Positions 26,087-35,000 of a stretch of DNA of 64,000 bases are shown here, piece by piece. The notes below the pieces were generated by a model. It saw only the letters and a program-made list of their open reading frames with translations. It ran no database searches and was not told where the DNA came from. The DNA is from Roseibium algicola (GTDB lineage: Bacteria > Pseudomonadota > Alphaproteobacteria > Rhizobiales > Stappiaceae): the NCBI RefSeq assembly GCF_001999245.1, contig NZ_CP019631.1, forward strand, positions 1 to 64,000, written 5' to 3'. A program made the translations under genes and the position numbers. Numbering within the stretch: the stretch's first letter is position 1; each line of letters starts with the position of its first letter.

Positions 26087-27019
26087 ATGAATCTATTCGA
26101 CTTTCCCAGCGCGATAATTGCCACCATCTCACAAGCGATTTCAAAAGGGATCAAGGATCCTTCCAATCTCGCTGACCTGGTTTTCTACTGGCACCATCCC
26201 GAGTTGCGCGGCTCGGGGATCAGGAAAGGCATGAACAACTACGATGAACTGTCAAAGGAATGGCTCAGCTATTATGACCTGTTTGCCAGGGAATATGGTC
26301 CCGTCGCCCCGAAATCCGGTGACAACTCCGACAGGACTTCGTGGCGACCTTACGAAAAATCGAACATCGATGGCATCGGTTTCATCAGTTCCGACATCAA
26401 GGCCTGGGCATCACGACCACCGAAACACAAGCGTGAGGTAGCGGCCTTTGTCAGTAACAAGATGGATGGTGACCGGGCACGGCTTTTTATCGTCTGGAAA
26501 ACAAATGATCCGAGGAGCCACTGCAAATTCCACAATGTGTCCGAAAACGGTTCGATCCACTACTGGACCGAACAGCCGCTCGATTACAATACGATCAGGC
26601 AAGACCACAAGCTTGAGGTCAATTGGATCACATACCTGGGGAACGACGCTGGCGTTAAAGGTATTGCGTTGATGAATTTTGGCCTGAACGTCATCATTTT
26701 CGAAAAAACATTAAAGAACGGCGTGTGCCTCTCGTTGGCGCGCAGTGCTGCGAAAAGGGCTCTGGCTGAAGAAGCCAAACAAACGTACGAGCTTATGCAA
26801 TCGGTCGTAGGTGGGGCGAGTGGTGCCAAGATGGCAAAACCGAAAAATTTTGGTGACTTGGCCTGGCATTCGTTTGGCGCCCAGGTGAAAAATGTCGTTG
26901 AGAACAGGTTTCCTCGATCCGTGTCGCCAAACGTTGGATCCCTTCATGGCATACGTTTCAATGACGAAATCAAGGACGGCAGCGGCAAGGTTATCGGTTG
27001 GGTAAACTACTTCGACTAA
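26087..27019 (+). CDS. Hypothetical protein in an AT-rich patch
   Basis: A 310-residue protein that I do not recognise. An AGGA site is seven to eight bases before the ATG. It has no signal peptide. Residues 220-240 (SLARSAAKRALAEEAKQTYE) form a likely helix, and the rest is mixed, with many aromatic residues (FYWHHPELRG, WLSYYDLF, HYWTEQPLDY). Codon use is less GC-rich than that of its neighbours, and the 100 bases upstream are strongly AT-rich, which suggests acquisition by transfer. No toxin, nuclease or transposase motif was identified. The flanking genes are unrelated. Confidence 0.6.
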   Translation: MNLFDFPSAIIATISQAISKGIKDPSNLADLVFYWHHPELRGSGIRKGMNNYDELSKEWLSYYDLFAREYGPVAPKSGDNSDRTSWRPYEKSNIDGIGFISSDIKAWASRPPKHKREVAAFVSNKMDGDRARLFIVWKTNDPRSHCKFHNVSENGSIHYWTEQPLDYNTIRQDHKLEVNWITYLGNDAGVKGIALMNFGLNVIIFEKTLKNGVCLSLARSAAKRALAEEAKQTYELMQSVVGGASGAKMAKPKNFGDLAWHSFGAQVKNVVENRFPRSVSPNVGSLHGIRFNDEIKDGSGKVIGWVNYFD

Positions 27020-27148
27020 GGGTCGCTGAATTCATCTTCGCTGGGCCGGCTGCGTTGGGTGACGCGCCGGAAACGGTCGTTTGAATTGCCGTGTTATCGG
27101 CCGCTTACCTATACGGTCAACACAAGTTGCCATATTGAGATGATCGCG

Positions 27149-27184
27149 CCGCATTGACTTGTCCCACCGCATTGACTTGTCCCA
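27149..27184. repeat. 18-base direct tandem repeat, two copies
   Basis: CCGCATTGACTTGTCCCA occurs twice head to tail (27149-27166 and 27167-27184) without a mismatch, and a third copy begins with CCG. Two copies are too few for a CRISPR array. It lies in non-coding DNA. Confidence 0.85.
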
Positions 27185-27280
27185 CCGGGCTTGCTAGCTC
27201 AAGAGCATGAGCAACGTCCTGCACAACACTGCGAACTATTATTATCCGCCAAGTTAGCGGAGGGACTTTGCTGTTTGTTT

Positions 27281-27300
27281 ACCGCTGCATCGCCAGCGGT
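27281..27300. other. Inverted repeat ahead of the TyrA-like gene
   Basis: ACCGCTG and CAGCGGT form a perfect 7-base-pair stem with a six-base loop, about 50 bases before the next start codon. No T tract follows. It could be a leader hairpin or a protein site. Confidence 0.5.
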
Positions 27301-27352
27301 TGTGACTCGGTATACAGCTCTTGGCATTGCAGCCAATTCACCGAGTTAAGTC

Positions 27353-28126
27353 ATGACTGTTTTCCAAGCTGCAATATGTAAACCACATCGCTCTCTCACC
27401 CTGGGCCTTATCGGTTACGGGGCGTTCGGTCGATTGATCGCCGAGCATCTTTCTTCTCATGTCGAACTGCTGATCCATGATCCGCGTTATGATGGCAGTG
27501 CGGACCTTGCCGAGGTCGCCGCCTGCCGGATCGTGGTGGTCGCTGTTCCGGTGGCTTGCATGGAAGAAACACTGCGTGCGATAGCGCCGCATCTGAGGCC
27601 GAACACGCTGGTGCTGGATGTCGGTTCGGTGAAGGTCGAGCCCGCTCGTCTGATGCTGGAGTTGCTGCCACCGCATGTCGAAATCCTTGCGACCCATCCG
27701 CTTTTCGGACCGCAAAGCGCTCGCAACGGATTGCAGGGACTGAAAATCGCGCTGTGCCCTCTGAAAGGCCGAAGCTACAAACGTGTTGCCGCCTTTCTCA
27801 AGGTGGCCCTTGGGCTGGATGTGTTCGAAACGACACCGGATGCGCATGATCGCGATGCAGCGCTGTCCCAGGGCCTTACCCACTTGATTGCCAAGGTGCT
27901 GGTGAAGATGGGACCGCTTCCCCGGATGACCACCACCCGAAGCTTCGACCTTCTGAACGAGGCTATCGAAATGGTTCGCCACGATCCGCCGGAGCTTTTT
28001 GATGCGATCGAGGGGCTGAACCCCTACGCCTCGGGCGTGCGCCGGCGTTTCTTCGACCTTGCTTCGGAGCTTGATGTTGAACTGCGCACGACGCCGCATT
28101 TGCCCGGCCGGACTGCCCTGTCATGA
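27353..28126 (+). CDS. TyrA-like prephenate/arogenate dehydrogenase
   Basis: A 257-residue protein with an N-terminal Rossmann fold (LGLIGYGAFGRLIAEHL near residues 14-30) and the family motifs LDVGSVKVEPARLM and ATHPLFGPQS, the latter holding the conserved His-Pro. These mark prephenate/arogenate dehydrogenases of tyrosine synthesis. The C-terminal helical domain is short (about 90 residues), so it resembles the compact alphaproteobacterial or plant-like arogenate type. It stands alone with no aromatic amino acid genes nearby, so another dehydrogenase role is possible. Confidence 0.78.
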   Translation: MTVFQAAICKPHRSLTLGLIGYGAFGRLIAEHLSSHVELLIHDPRYDGSADLAEVAACRIVVVAVPVACMEETLRAIAPHLRPNTLVLDVGSVKVEPARLMLELLPPHVEILATHPLFGPQSARNGLQGLKIALCPLKGRSYKRVAAFLKVALGLDVFETTPDAHDRDAALSQGLTHLIAKVLVKMGPLPRMTTTRSFDLLNEAIEMVRHDPPELFDAIEGLNPYASGVRRRFFDLASELDVELRTTPHLPGRTALS

Positions 28127-28625
28127 ACCGGGCCCTCTAACGGGCTCCGTTCGGTTCGATAATCAACGCCGCAGTCAGTCAAACCCGCCAATCCGCCTAC
28201 CCGTCTGACTGCGGACAAGACCAAGCCGGCTGCGCCTCTTGGAAATAGCGCTGGCTCGTTATTCAGCCTCCGCAAGTTCCGGCCAGCACCCCTTGCCGGT
28301 TGCTTGTGTCTTTGGCCGATACCCCGAAAGTCACGCATTAGATGCGTTGATCGGTTCAATGCCTTCTCTTGGCCATTGTCCCCTCGTGGCAATTCCCCTT
28401 CGCAAAAGGTCAGTTTCTAGAAGATGAACGTCCACCTCATTCGGTGTGACGGCAGTCATACGTGAAAGTTCCTTGGCCGGCTATCTAAGGTCAGGTTGTC
28501 GTTTGATTGGGTAGCCAAACATCGCGCGGCAAAATTACTGAAATCAACAAAATAAATGTTGCTCTGCGGCGGATGGAAAAACGCAACGCAGTACGCAAAT
28601 CATTTGAGCCAAGAGAATACCGAAG
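28127..28625. other. Intergenic stretch, no gene seen
   Basis: About 500 bases between the TyrA-like and methyltransferase-like genes. A short palindrome, ACGCAT-TAG-ATGCGT, lies at 28333-28347. The small open frames here lack ribosome sites or family resemblance. No riboswitch could be recognised, although the downstream enzyme family is sometimes controlled by one. Confidence 0.5.
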
Positions 28626-29579
28626 ATGGAACTTTACAAGTACCGTAATAAACTGCCGCAGATTGGTGACGCCTGCCTGCTCACCGATGGTGGCCTCGAA
28701 ACAACTCTGATTTTTCATGATGGCATCGACCTGCCACTGTTTGCTTCCTTTCATGCCTTGAAAGAAACAGAAGGCCGCGCTGCCCTTCGCCGCTATTACG
28801 AACGCTACGCCCGTATCGCGAATGCGCAGGGCACGGGATTCATTCTCGACAGCGCGACCTGGCGCGCCAGCCGTGACTGGGGTGACCGTCTTGGTTATTC
28901 GGCCGAAGAATTGAAGCATGCCAACCAGGAAGCGATTGCAATGCTTTTCGAACTGCGTGCCGAGTTCGAAGGTGAACATCCCTTTGTCATCAGCGGCAAT
29001 ATGGGTCCTCGGGGAGACGGCTACGCACCCGAAACCATGATGTCCTCTGCCGAGTCCGAGGACTATCACGCTGTTCAGGTCGCCACACTGGATGCGGCAG
29101 GGGTCGATATGATCAGCGCGATCACCATGACCCATGCCGGCGAAGCCATGGGCATAGCGCGGGCCTGCGCGAAACGGGACGTGCCGTTGGCTCTTGCCTT
29201 CACCGTTGAGACCGATGGGCACCTGCCGACAGGCCAATCGCTCAAGGACGCGATCGCCGAGCTCGATGCCGACTGCCCGCCCGCCTACTACATGATCAAT
29301 TGCGCCCACCCGGATCACTTCCGGCATGTCCTGGAAGAAGGAGCGGACTGGACAAGGCGAATTCGGGGTCTGCGCGCGAATGCTTCGCGGTTGAGCCACG
29401 CCGAGCTGGATGAAGCTGAAGAGCTGGATGACGGCAATCCGCAGGAACTTGGCAGGGACTATGCCAACCTCCTGTCGGTCTTGCCGAACCTGCGGGTCTT
29501 CGGTGGCTGCTGTGGTACCGACCACCGGCATGTCGACGCAATCGGGCAGACCTGCCTCCACCGGCCCCTCAGGGCGTAA
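28626..29579 (+). CDS. Homocysteine S-methyltransferase family protein
   Basis: A 317-residue protein of the homocysteine methyltransferase fold. The zinc-binding Cys residues are visible in INCAHPDHF (near residue 223) and GGCCGTDHRHV (near 298). The N-terminus LLTDGGLETTLIFHDGIDLP is typical. It transfers a methyl group from a donor such as S-methylmethionine or a betaine to homocysteine. Its donor is not predictable. It lies 18 bases before the DUF1127 gene, so the three rightward genes may form an operon with the acetyltransferase. Confidence 0.85.
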   Translation: MELYKYRNKLPQIGDACLLTDGGLETTLIFHDGIDLPLFASFHALKETEGRAALRRYYERYARIANAQGTGFILDSATWRASRDWGDRLGYSAEELKHANQEAIAMLFELRAEFEGEHPFVISGNMGPRGDGYAPETMMSSAESEDYHAVQVATLDAAGVDMISAITMTHAGEAMGIARACAKRDVPLALAFTVETDGHLPTGQSLKDAIAELDADCPPAYYMINCAHPDHFRHVLEEGADWTRRIRGLRANASRLSHAELDEAEELDDGNPQELGRDYANLLSVLPNLRVFGGCCGTDHRHVDAIGQTCLHRPLRA

Positions 29580-29597
29580 GGAACGGGGAGTATCACA

Positions 29598-29885
29598 ATG
29601 ACCGTTTCGACCATGGTTGGCAGGATTACCTGTCGCAGGAACGCGATCGGGATTCTGGAACGTTGGCGCAGAGCCAGGAAGAACCGCATCCTGATCCAGA
29701 CACTGGAGAGAATGTCGGACCATGAACTGCGCGACATCGGATTGAACCGTGACAGCGTGCGCCATGTGATCCGTAACGGTGACACCCGGGCGCTGCATCA
29801 CCTGAGGCCCGCTCCAGCTGTCGTGCTGGATGCGGCGAAGGGGGATGGCATGTGCAATGAGGTCAACGCGGGAGAAGTGAAGTGA
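29598..29885 (+). CDS. DUF1127 domain protein
   Basis: A 95-residue basic protein. The DUF1127 core is residues about 18-52: LERWRRARKNRILIQTLERM followed by SDHELRDIGLNRDSV. Short DUF1127 proteins of alphaproteobacteria bind RNA or regulators of phosphate and carbon metabolism; this one is longer than usual, with extensions at both ends. The stop overlaps the GTG start of the acetyltransferase gene, so expression is coupled. Confidence 0.85.
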   Translation: MTVSTMVGRITCRRNAIGILERWRRARKNRILIQTLERMSDHELRDIGLNRDSVRHVIRNGDTRALHHLRPAPAVVLDAAKGDGMCNEVNAGEVK

Positions 29886-30505
29886 AAATGTCGGTCCAAT
29901 CGAAAGGCGAAACACGGAGCGAACAGATCCGTCCGGCCACGAAGGCAGACGCACGTGAAATCGCCTCGCTTTTCCTGATGTCCTCAGATGGACTTGCTTC
30001 TTACATCTGGTCTCGCGTCGGGGCTCCCGGCGCGGACCTCCTGGAGGTTGGGGCATCGCGGTATTCGCGGGAAAACACGGCGTTTTCCTATCAGAATTGC
30101 CACATGGTTGAGATTGGTGGCCAGGTGGTGGCCATGCTGCATGCCTTCAAGATGGAGAGTGATGAGACACCCGAGATCGATCCAGTCCTCAGGCCCTACT
30201 CCGAGTTGGAAGATCCAGGCTCGTTGTATGTTTCCGGCGTGGCTGTCCGTCCGGAATTTCGCCGTCGCGGGTACGCGCGAAAGCTGATGATCCTTGCCGA
30301 CCGTCTTGCAGCCGCACAAGATCTCGCGCGAGTTTCACTCATATGCTTCGACAGGAATGTGCCGGCACTTCGTCTCTATGCGTCACTGGGCTTTCGCGAG
30401 ATGGATCATCGAGCCATCGTACCGCATCCAAACCTGCACTACTCTGACGGCCATGCTCTTTTGCTTGTACGAGAGTGCGATGCCAGGGAGCAGGTGGAGG
30501 GTTGA
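29882..30505 (+). CDS. GNAT-family N-acetyltransferase
   Basis: A 207-residue GNAT enzyme. The acetyl-CoA loop is VRPEFRRRGYARKLM near residue 120, with SLYVSGVAV as the preceding strand and ARVSLICFDRNVPALRLYASLGF as the final motif. The start is taken as GTG at 29882, with GGAG seven bases upstream and four bases of overlap with the DUF1127 gene; ATG at 29888 is the alternative. The acceptor substrate is unknown. Confidence 0.85.
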   Translation: MKMSVQSKGETRSEQIRPATKADAREIASLFLMSSDGLASYIWSRVGAPGADLLEVGASRYSRENTAFSYQNCHMVEIGGQVVAMLHAFKMESDETPEIDPVLRPYSELEDPGSLYVSGVAVRPEFRRRGYARKLMILADRLAAAQDLARVSLICFDRNVPALRLYASLGFREMDHRAIVPHPNLHYSDGHALLLVRECDAREQVEG

Positions 30506-30523
30506 TCTTCACCTGCTCCCTGG
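30483..30523. terminator. Bidirectional hairpin between convergent genes
   Basis: A perfect 14-base-pair stem (30483-30496 with 30510-30523) and a 13-base loop. It overlaps the last codons and stop of the acetyltransferase and lies just after the convergent LuxR-type gene. No T tract follows on either side, so it may act as a Rho-independent-like stop of low efficiency or as an mRNA end-protecting hairpin. Confidence 0.7.
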
Positions 30524-30535
30524 AAGCCCGGGCTG

Positions 30536-31639
30536 TCACTCGAAGACCTTGAACCGCTCGTAGACCTGGAACAGCTGTTTTTGTGAGTTGACGGCCATCT
30601 TTGTCATCGCAGACTTTAGTTGTTTTCGAACGGTATCCTGCTGAACACCCTTGACGCGGGAGTAGTCTGATAGCGGCTGCAGCGCTATGACAGCGGCAAT
30701 GGCGGCGCTCTCGCTTCCACTCAGTCCAAAAAACTGGCTGATACGGTCGAGCGTACGCGGAGAGAGAATGTCCTGCGGATTGAGCACCACGATCTTGTAG
30801 GTCACCCAGCGTGCCGGTTCCAGTCGTCCGTCAACGAAACGGGGGAGCGGGTTGAACACCTGCACGGCGTAGGTCGTGTTGGTTTTGCTATCGAGAAGAC
30901 GCACCAGTGGCGCTTCCCCGTTTCGAACGCGCCGATGAACCGCGTCCAGCTTCTTTTGTTCTCTTGGATTGCGGCAGACCAGTCTGCCATTTTGAATCCT
31001 CACGAAACCCAGGTCGAGGATATCCTGCGCGATTTGGTTGACGTATTCAGTCTCGCCATTGGCAAGCATGATGACGCCATGGGTTGGTGCATCGTTGGAC
31101 GACCTGTGAACGAGTTCCCGTTCACCGGTTTCCATGCGCAGCTGCCTAAGTTGAAGCGCTTTCCTGGCATGGACAACGAGCCTCGAAAAATCCTCCATTA
31201 CCTCTTTGGAGAACGTCCCGTCTTTGCGCACGCTTGTAACACCGAACCAGCCAAGGCGACCGTCAGCGGTTATGTTACTGCCCATGATCCTGTTCACATC
31301 GTATCGCGGAAACAGATCGTGATGGATCGGACTGGAGCGTAAACCTTCTTTTGTATTGAACTGATCGTCCGTCATGACAGCCCCTACAGGTGATTTCGTT
31401 ATGAGTTTTAAGCGGTAATCGATGTTGACATAGTGCTGGTGGTATTCATCGAGAAAACTCGGATCCATATTGGCGGTGAAATTAAGTCCAATCGAAGAGT
31501 TATCCTTCCCAAGAAGACATAAATGAGATTGAGCCGCACCAAGGTAAGTAACTATTTTTGAAAGAGTTTCTGAAAACAACCTCTCCGTTTCTACGCTCTC
31601 ATATAACTCTGCGATAAGCTTCTCGAGTTGCTCGGACAT
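30536..31639 (-). CDS. LuxR-type helix-turn-helix regulator
   Basis: A 367-residue regulator. The last 65 residues carry a LuxR-like helix-turn-helix: LSGSESAAIAAVIALQPLSD, then VQQDTVRKQLKSAMTKM. The N-terminal 200 residues look like a sensory domain (LIAELYESVETERLFSETLS, as in other alphaproteobacterial LuxR proteins of this length). ATG at 31639 (MSEQLEKL) is chosen over the longer frame because the extra residues are hydrophobic and atypical. It is divergent from the giant secreted repeat protein at 32075, so it may control it. The signal is unknown. Confidence 0.82.
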   Translation of the reverse strand: MSEQLEKLIAELYESVETERLFSETLSKIVTYLGAAQSHLCLLGKDNSSIGLNFTANMDPSFLDEYHQHYVNIDYRLKLITKSPVGAVMTDDQFNTKEGLRSSPIHHDLFPRYDVNRIMGSNITADGRLGWFGVTSVRKDGTFSKEVMEDFSRLVVHARKALQLRQLRMETGERELVHRSSNDAPTHGVIMLANGETEYVNQIAQDILDLGFVRIQNGRLVCRNPREQKKLDAVHRRVRNGEAPLVRLLDSKTNTTYAVQVFNPLPRFVDGRLEPARWVTYKIVVLNPQDILSPRTLDRISQFFGLSGSESAAIAAVIALQPLSDYSRVKGVQQDTVRKQLKSAMTKMAVNSQKQLFQVYERFKVFE

Positions 31640-32074
31640 TGCTAAAACACAACATTCTGACAGTAAAAAAATATGAAGAATGGCACGACAAAAACTATGC
31701 AATCGTATACACAACTCTAAGGGGAGGCAATAACGTATTCCGTGAGGAATTATTTTTCTCGCGTGCCAAAAAAATTAACAAATGGTTAATTAGGGTGCAA
31801 ATGTTGACCATACGTCATTTTAACACCCCTCAACGCATTGAAACTCTAAAGCTTTCTCCGAAGTGTTGTTTACGCTGCGTATTTTCTGCGGCGTCGTCTG
31901 AAGGCAAGGTTAACAAACTTCTTGGTTAACGCAGCCCCCATTTGGGGAATGGCTCAAATTGAAACAGTCTGCCAAGTCTGCTCGTGCATTTCAGCAAGGG
32001 TGATTTTTACACCCATTCTTTAATCACCGGTTGTCCCTCACGGGCAGCCGGTGGAGCTAGTCAGGAATGGATTA
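31640..32074. promoter_or_regulatory. AT-rich divergent control region of the secreted repeat protein
   Basis: About 435 bases, markedly AT-rich near 31640-31860. Close to the 3' end are two hairpins: GGGTG/CACCC at 31998-32014, and a longer one at 32025-32053 (CACCGG with CCGGTG outside, CCC with GGG inside). The second ends 21 bases before the start codon, next to the ribosome site. This suggests a structured leader that could control translation. Confidence 0.6.
32025..32053 (+). promoter_or_regulatory. Leader hairpin just upstream of the repeat-protein ribosome site
   Basis: CACCGG (32025-32030) pairs with CCGGTG (32048-32053). Inside, TTG pairs with CAG and CCC with GGG around a TCAC loop, with one bulged T. 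The location in the presumed 5' untranslated region is suggestive, but no ligand or family is recognised. Confidence 0.55.
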
Positions 32075-35000
32075 ATGCCTAATAACATCAATCTGTCGGA
32101 ATTTTTCGACTCCATCCGCGCCACTCTGGCGGACATCAAGAACAGCACTTCTACGATCAGCGACGTTGACGTTGTCGGTACTTACATCGAAGAAGACGGC
32201 AGCGATCCGACCCCGGACGTCTCCAGCATCAATTTCGTGAATGGGACGACCGGTGCCGATGTACCGCTCGAAGGAACATCTGGTCTTGATCTCGTGCTTG
32301 CCAGAAGCGGAAACGACATGCTTGTCGGTTACGGCAGCATCGACATCCTGCTCGGCAGCGACGACGTTGATACAATTGATTATTCTTACCTGAACAGCAC
32401 AGAAAACGGCATCTTCATCGACCTTCGCAGCGGTATCGCCGTGAGCAAGGGCGGCGATATCGATCTGCTGTCGTCCATCGAAAATGCCATCGGTACGGTC
32501 AATAACGATGTCATGCTCGGCAACGGCCTGAACAACATCTTCTTCGGCAACGGCGGCAGCGATATCATTGACGGCCGTGGCGGCTCCAAGGACGTTGCCC
32601 AGTTTGCGGGCAAGGCTGAAGATTACGACATCAAGACCAACGAAGACGGTTCCGTCAGCATCACCAACGGCACCGGCACGACCACCCTTTACAACATCGA
32701 ACTGGTTCAGTTCGGCGAAGGCAGTGAAGTCGGTGACATCCATCTCTTCAGTGTCACGGATGGCGCACTCGTCGCTCATAACGATGCGATCGACGTCACC
32801 GAAACCACCGGCGACGACGAAGCGGAAGTTGCAGCGACATTCAACGTTCTCGGCAACGACGACGAAATCGGCGAAACCGGTGGCCAGGTCATCACCCAGC
32901 TGGCTTTCAAAACGGCTGGCGGCTCGATTGTCAACGTTGATGCCGTCGCTAATTCAGATGGCATGCTGGAGGTCGAGGGCAAATACGGCACCTTGTTGCT
33001 GAACGTTGAAACGGGCGAAGCCAGCTACGTCTATTCCGAAGAAGCGAACCGCCTCGCCGATGGCCAGGAGGGTGTCGATACCTTCGTTTATCAGGTTGTC
33101 GGTGGCGACAAGGCCGAATTCAAGGTCACGGTTACCGGTAGCAACGATGCTCCGACGATCGGTGGTGATCTCTCGCTGAACTTCCTGCCCATCGTTGAAT
33201 GGCCGGGTGCGGAAGACGAAGGCTACGTCCATACCCGCGGCGGTGTCTTCGAGATCAACGATCCTGATACGGTCGTCAATCCGGACAATTTTGAAGTCCA
33301 GATCAGCGAACCGAACCTTTCCCTGGCCTCCGGTGCCGGTGAAATTCTGGAAATGCCGGGCGATATCTACGCCGCGCTGACAGACCACGACTCGAATTTC
33401 TTCTTCTGGACATTCGACCAGTTCGACGACCAGGGTCGGGTAACCTATTCCTACAAGGTCCAGGACAAGGCTATCGACTTCCTTGCCGAAGGCGATGTTC
33501 TGACGATCGACTACACGCTTCGGGTTCAGGACACGAATGACCCGGACTCCTTCGTCGAGCGTCCGATCACCGTGACGATCATCGGCACCAACGACCAGCC
33601 GGAAATCCTCGTCGAGCAGAGCGTTCTTGACTTCGCAGTCGACGAAGAACTCAACGCCAATCCGCAGAATATCGGCGAATTGAGCGGCAACATCGTGGTC
33701 GACGATCCGGATCTGGGCGACACGCTCTACATCTCGGTCGAAGGCGATGGTTCGCCGGCCTATTCGGAAGGCGCTCTTCCGGATGGCGTCGATATCAGCA
33801 GCCTTCTGGCATCCAGCAACTTCAACTTCACCAGCGGAGACGCACTGGACAACATCTTCTCCGTGCCGAAGGGCGAAGATGGGAATGTTGAATTCACCTA
33901 TGCCTACAACGGCTCGGCTCCACTCGACTGGCTGGCGGACGGCGAAACGCTGACCCTGACGTTCGACGTGAAAGTCAGCGACCGGAACTGGTTCCCGGAA
34001 GGCACCGACACCACCCAGATCACCATCACGATCACCGGCACAAACGACGTTCCGACGCTGACTGCGGTCGACGTGAGCGGATCCATCGTTGAAGGCGATC
34101 CGTCAACCTTGTCCGACAGCGGCTCGATTGACTTCTCCGATCTGGATCTCTCCGATACGCCAACGGCGACCTTCGCAGTCAAGAGCGTTGAAGGTCTTGA
34201 TGGTGTCGGCCTCACCGCCGGCCAGATCGCGAATATCCAGGCCGGTTTCGGGCTGTCCGCTGATCCGGGCAACGCGAACGACGGTACGATCAACTGGTCT
34301 TACAGCGTCGCGGAAGAGCATCTTGACTTCCTCGCCGCAGGTGAGCAGGTCGAAGTCGTCTACACCGTGACGGTCGATGATGGCAACGGCGGTGTCGTGG
34401 ATCAGGATGTCACCATCACGATCACGGGCACCAACGATGCTCCGACGATCGGCGGCGATCTCTCGTTGAACTTCCTGCCCATCGTTGAATGGCCGGGTGC
34501 GGAAGACGAAGGCTACGTCCATACCCGCGGCGGTGTCTTCGAGATCAACGATCCTGATACGGTCGTCAATCCGGACAATTTTGAAGTCCAGATCAGCGAA
34601 CCGAACCTTTCCCTGGCCTCCGGTGCCGGTGAAATTCTGGAAATGCCGGGCGATATCTACGCCGCGCTGACAGCCAAGGATACGAATTTCCTCTTCTGGA
34701 CATTCGACCAGTTCGACGACCAGGGTCGGGTAACCTACTCCTACAAGGTCCAGGACAAGGCTATCGACTTCCTTGCCGAAGGCGATGTTCTGACGATCGA
34801 CTACACGCTTCGGGTTCAGGACACGAATGACCCGGACTCCTTCGTCGAGCGTCCGATCACGGTGACGATCATCGGCACCAACGACCAGCCGGAAATCCTC
34901 GTCGAGCAGAGCGTTCTTGACTTCGCAGTCGACGAAGAACTCAACGCCAATCCGCAGAATATCGGCGAATTGAGCGGCAACATCGTGGTCGACGATCCGG

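Larger units (their letters stand above)
27020..27352. other. Intergenic stretch with tandem repeat and hairpin
   Basis: About 330 bases after the hypothetical gene. It contains an 18-base tandem duplication at 27149-27184 and a 7-base-pair inverted repeat at 27281-27300. No coding sequence is evident. It may be a scar of an insertion or of the transfer that brought the preceding gene. Confidence 0.5.

Noticed and set aside
27149..27184. CRISPR array
   Set aside because: Only two direct repeats and no spacers.
28440..28625. S-adenosylmethionine riboswitch before the methyltransferase
   Set aside because: No conserved core or pairing matching a known class could be found by eye.
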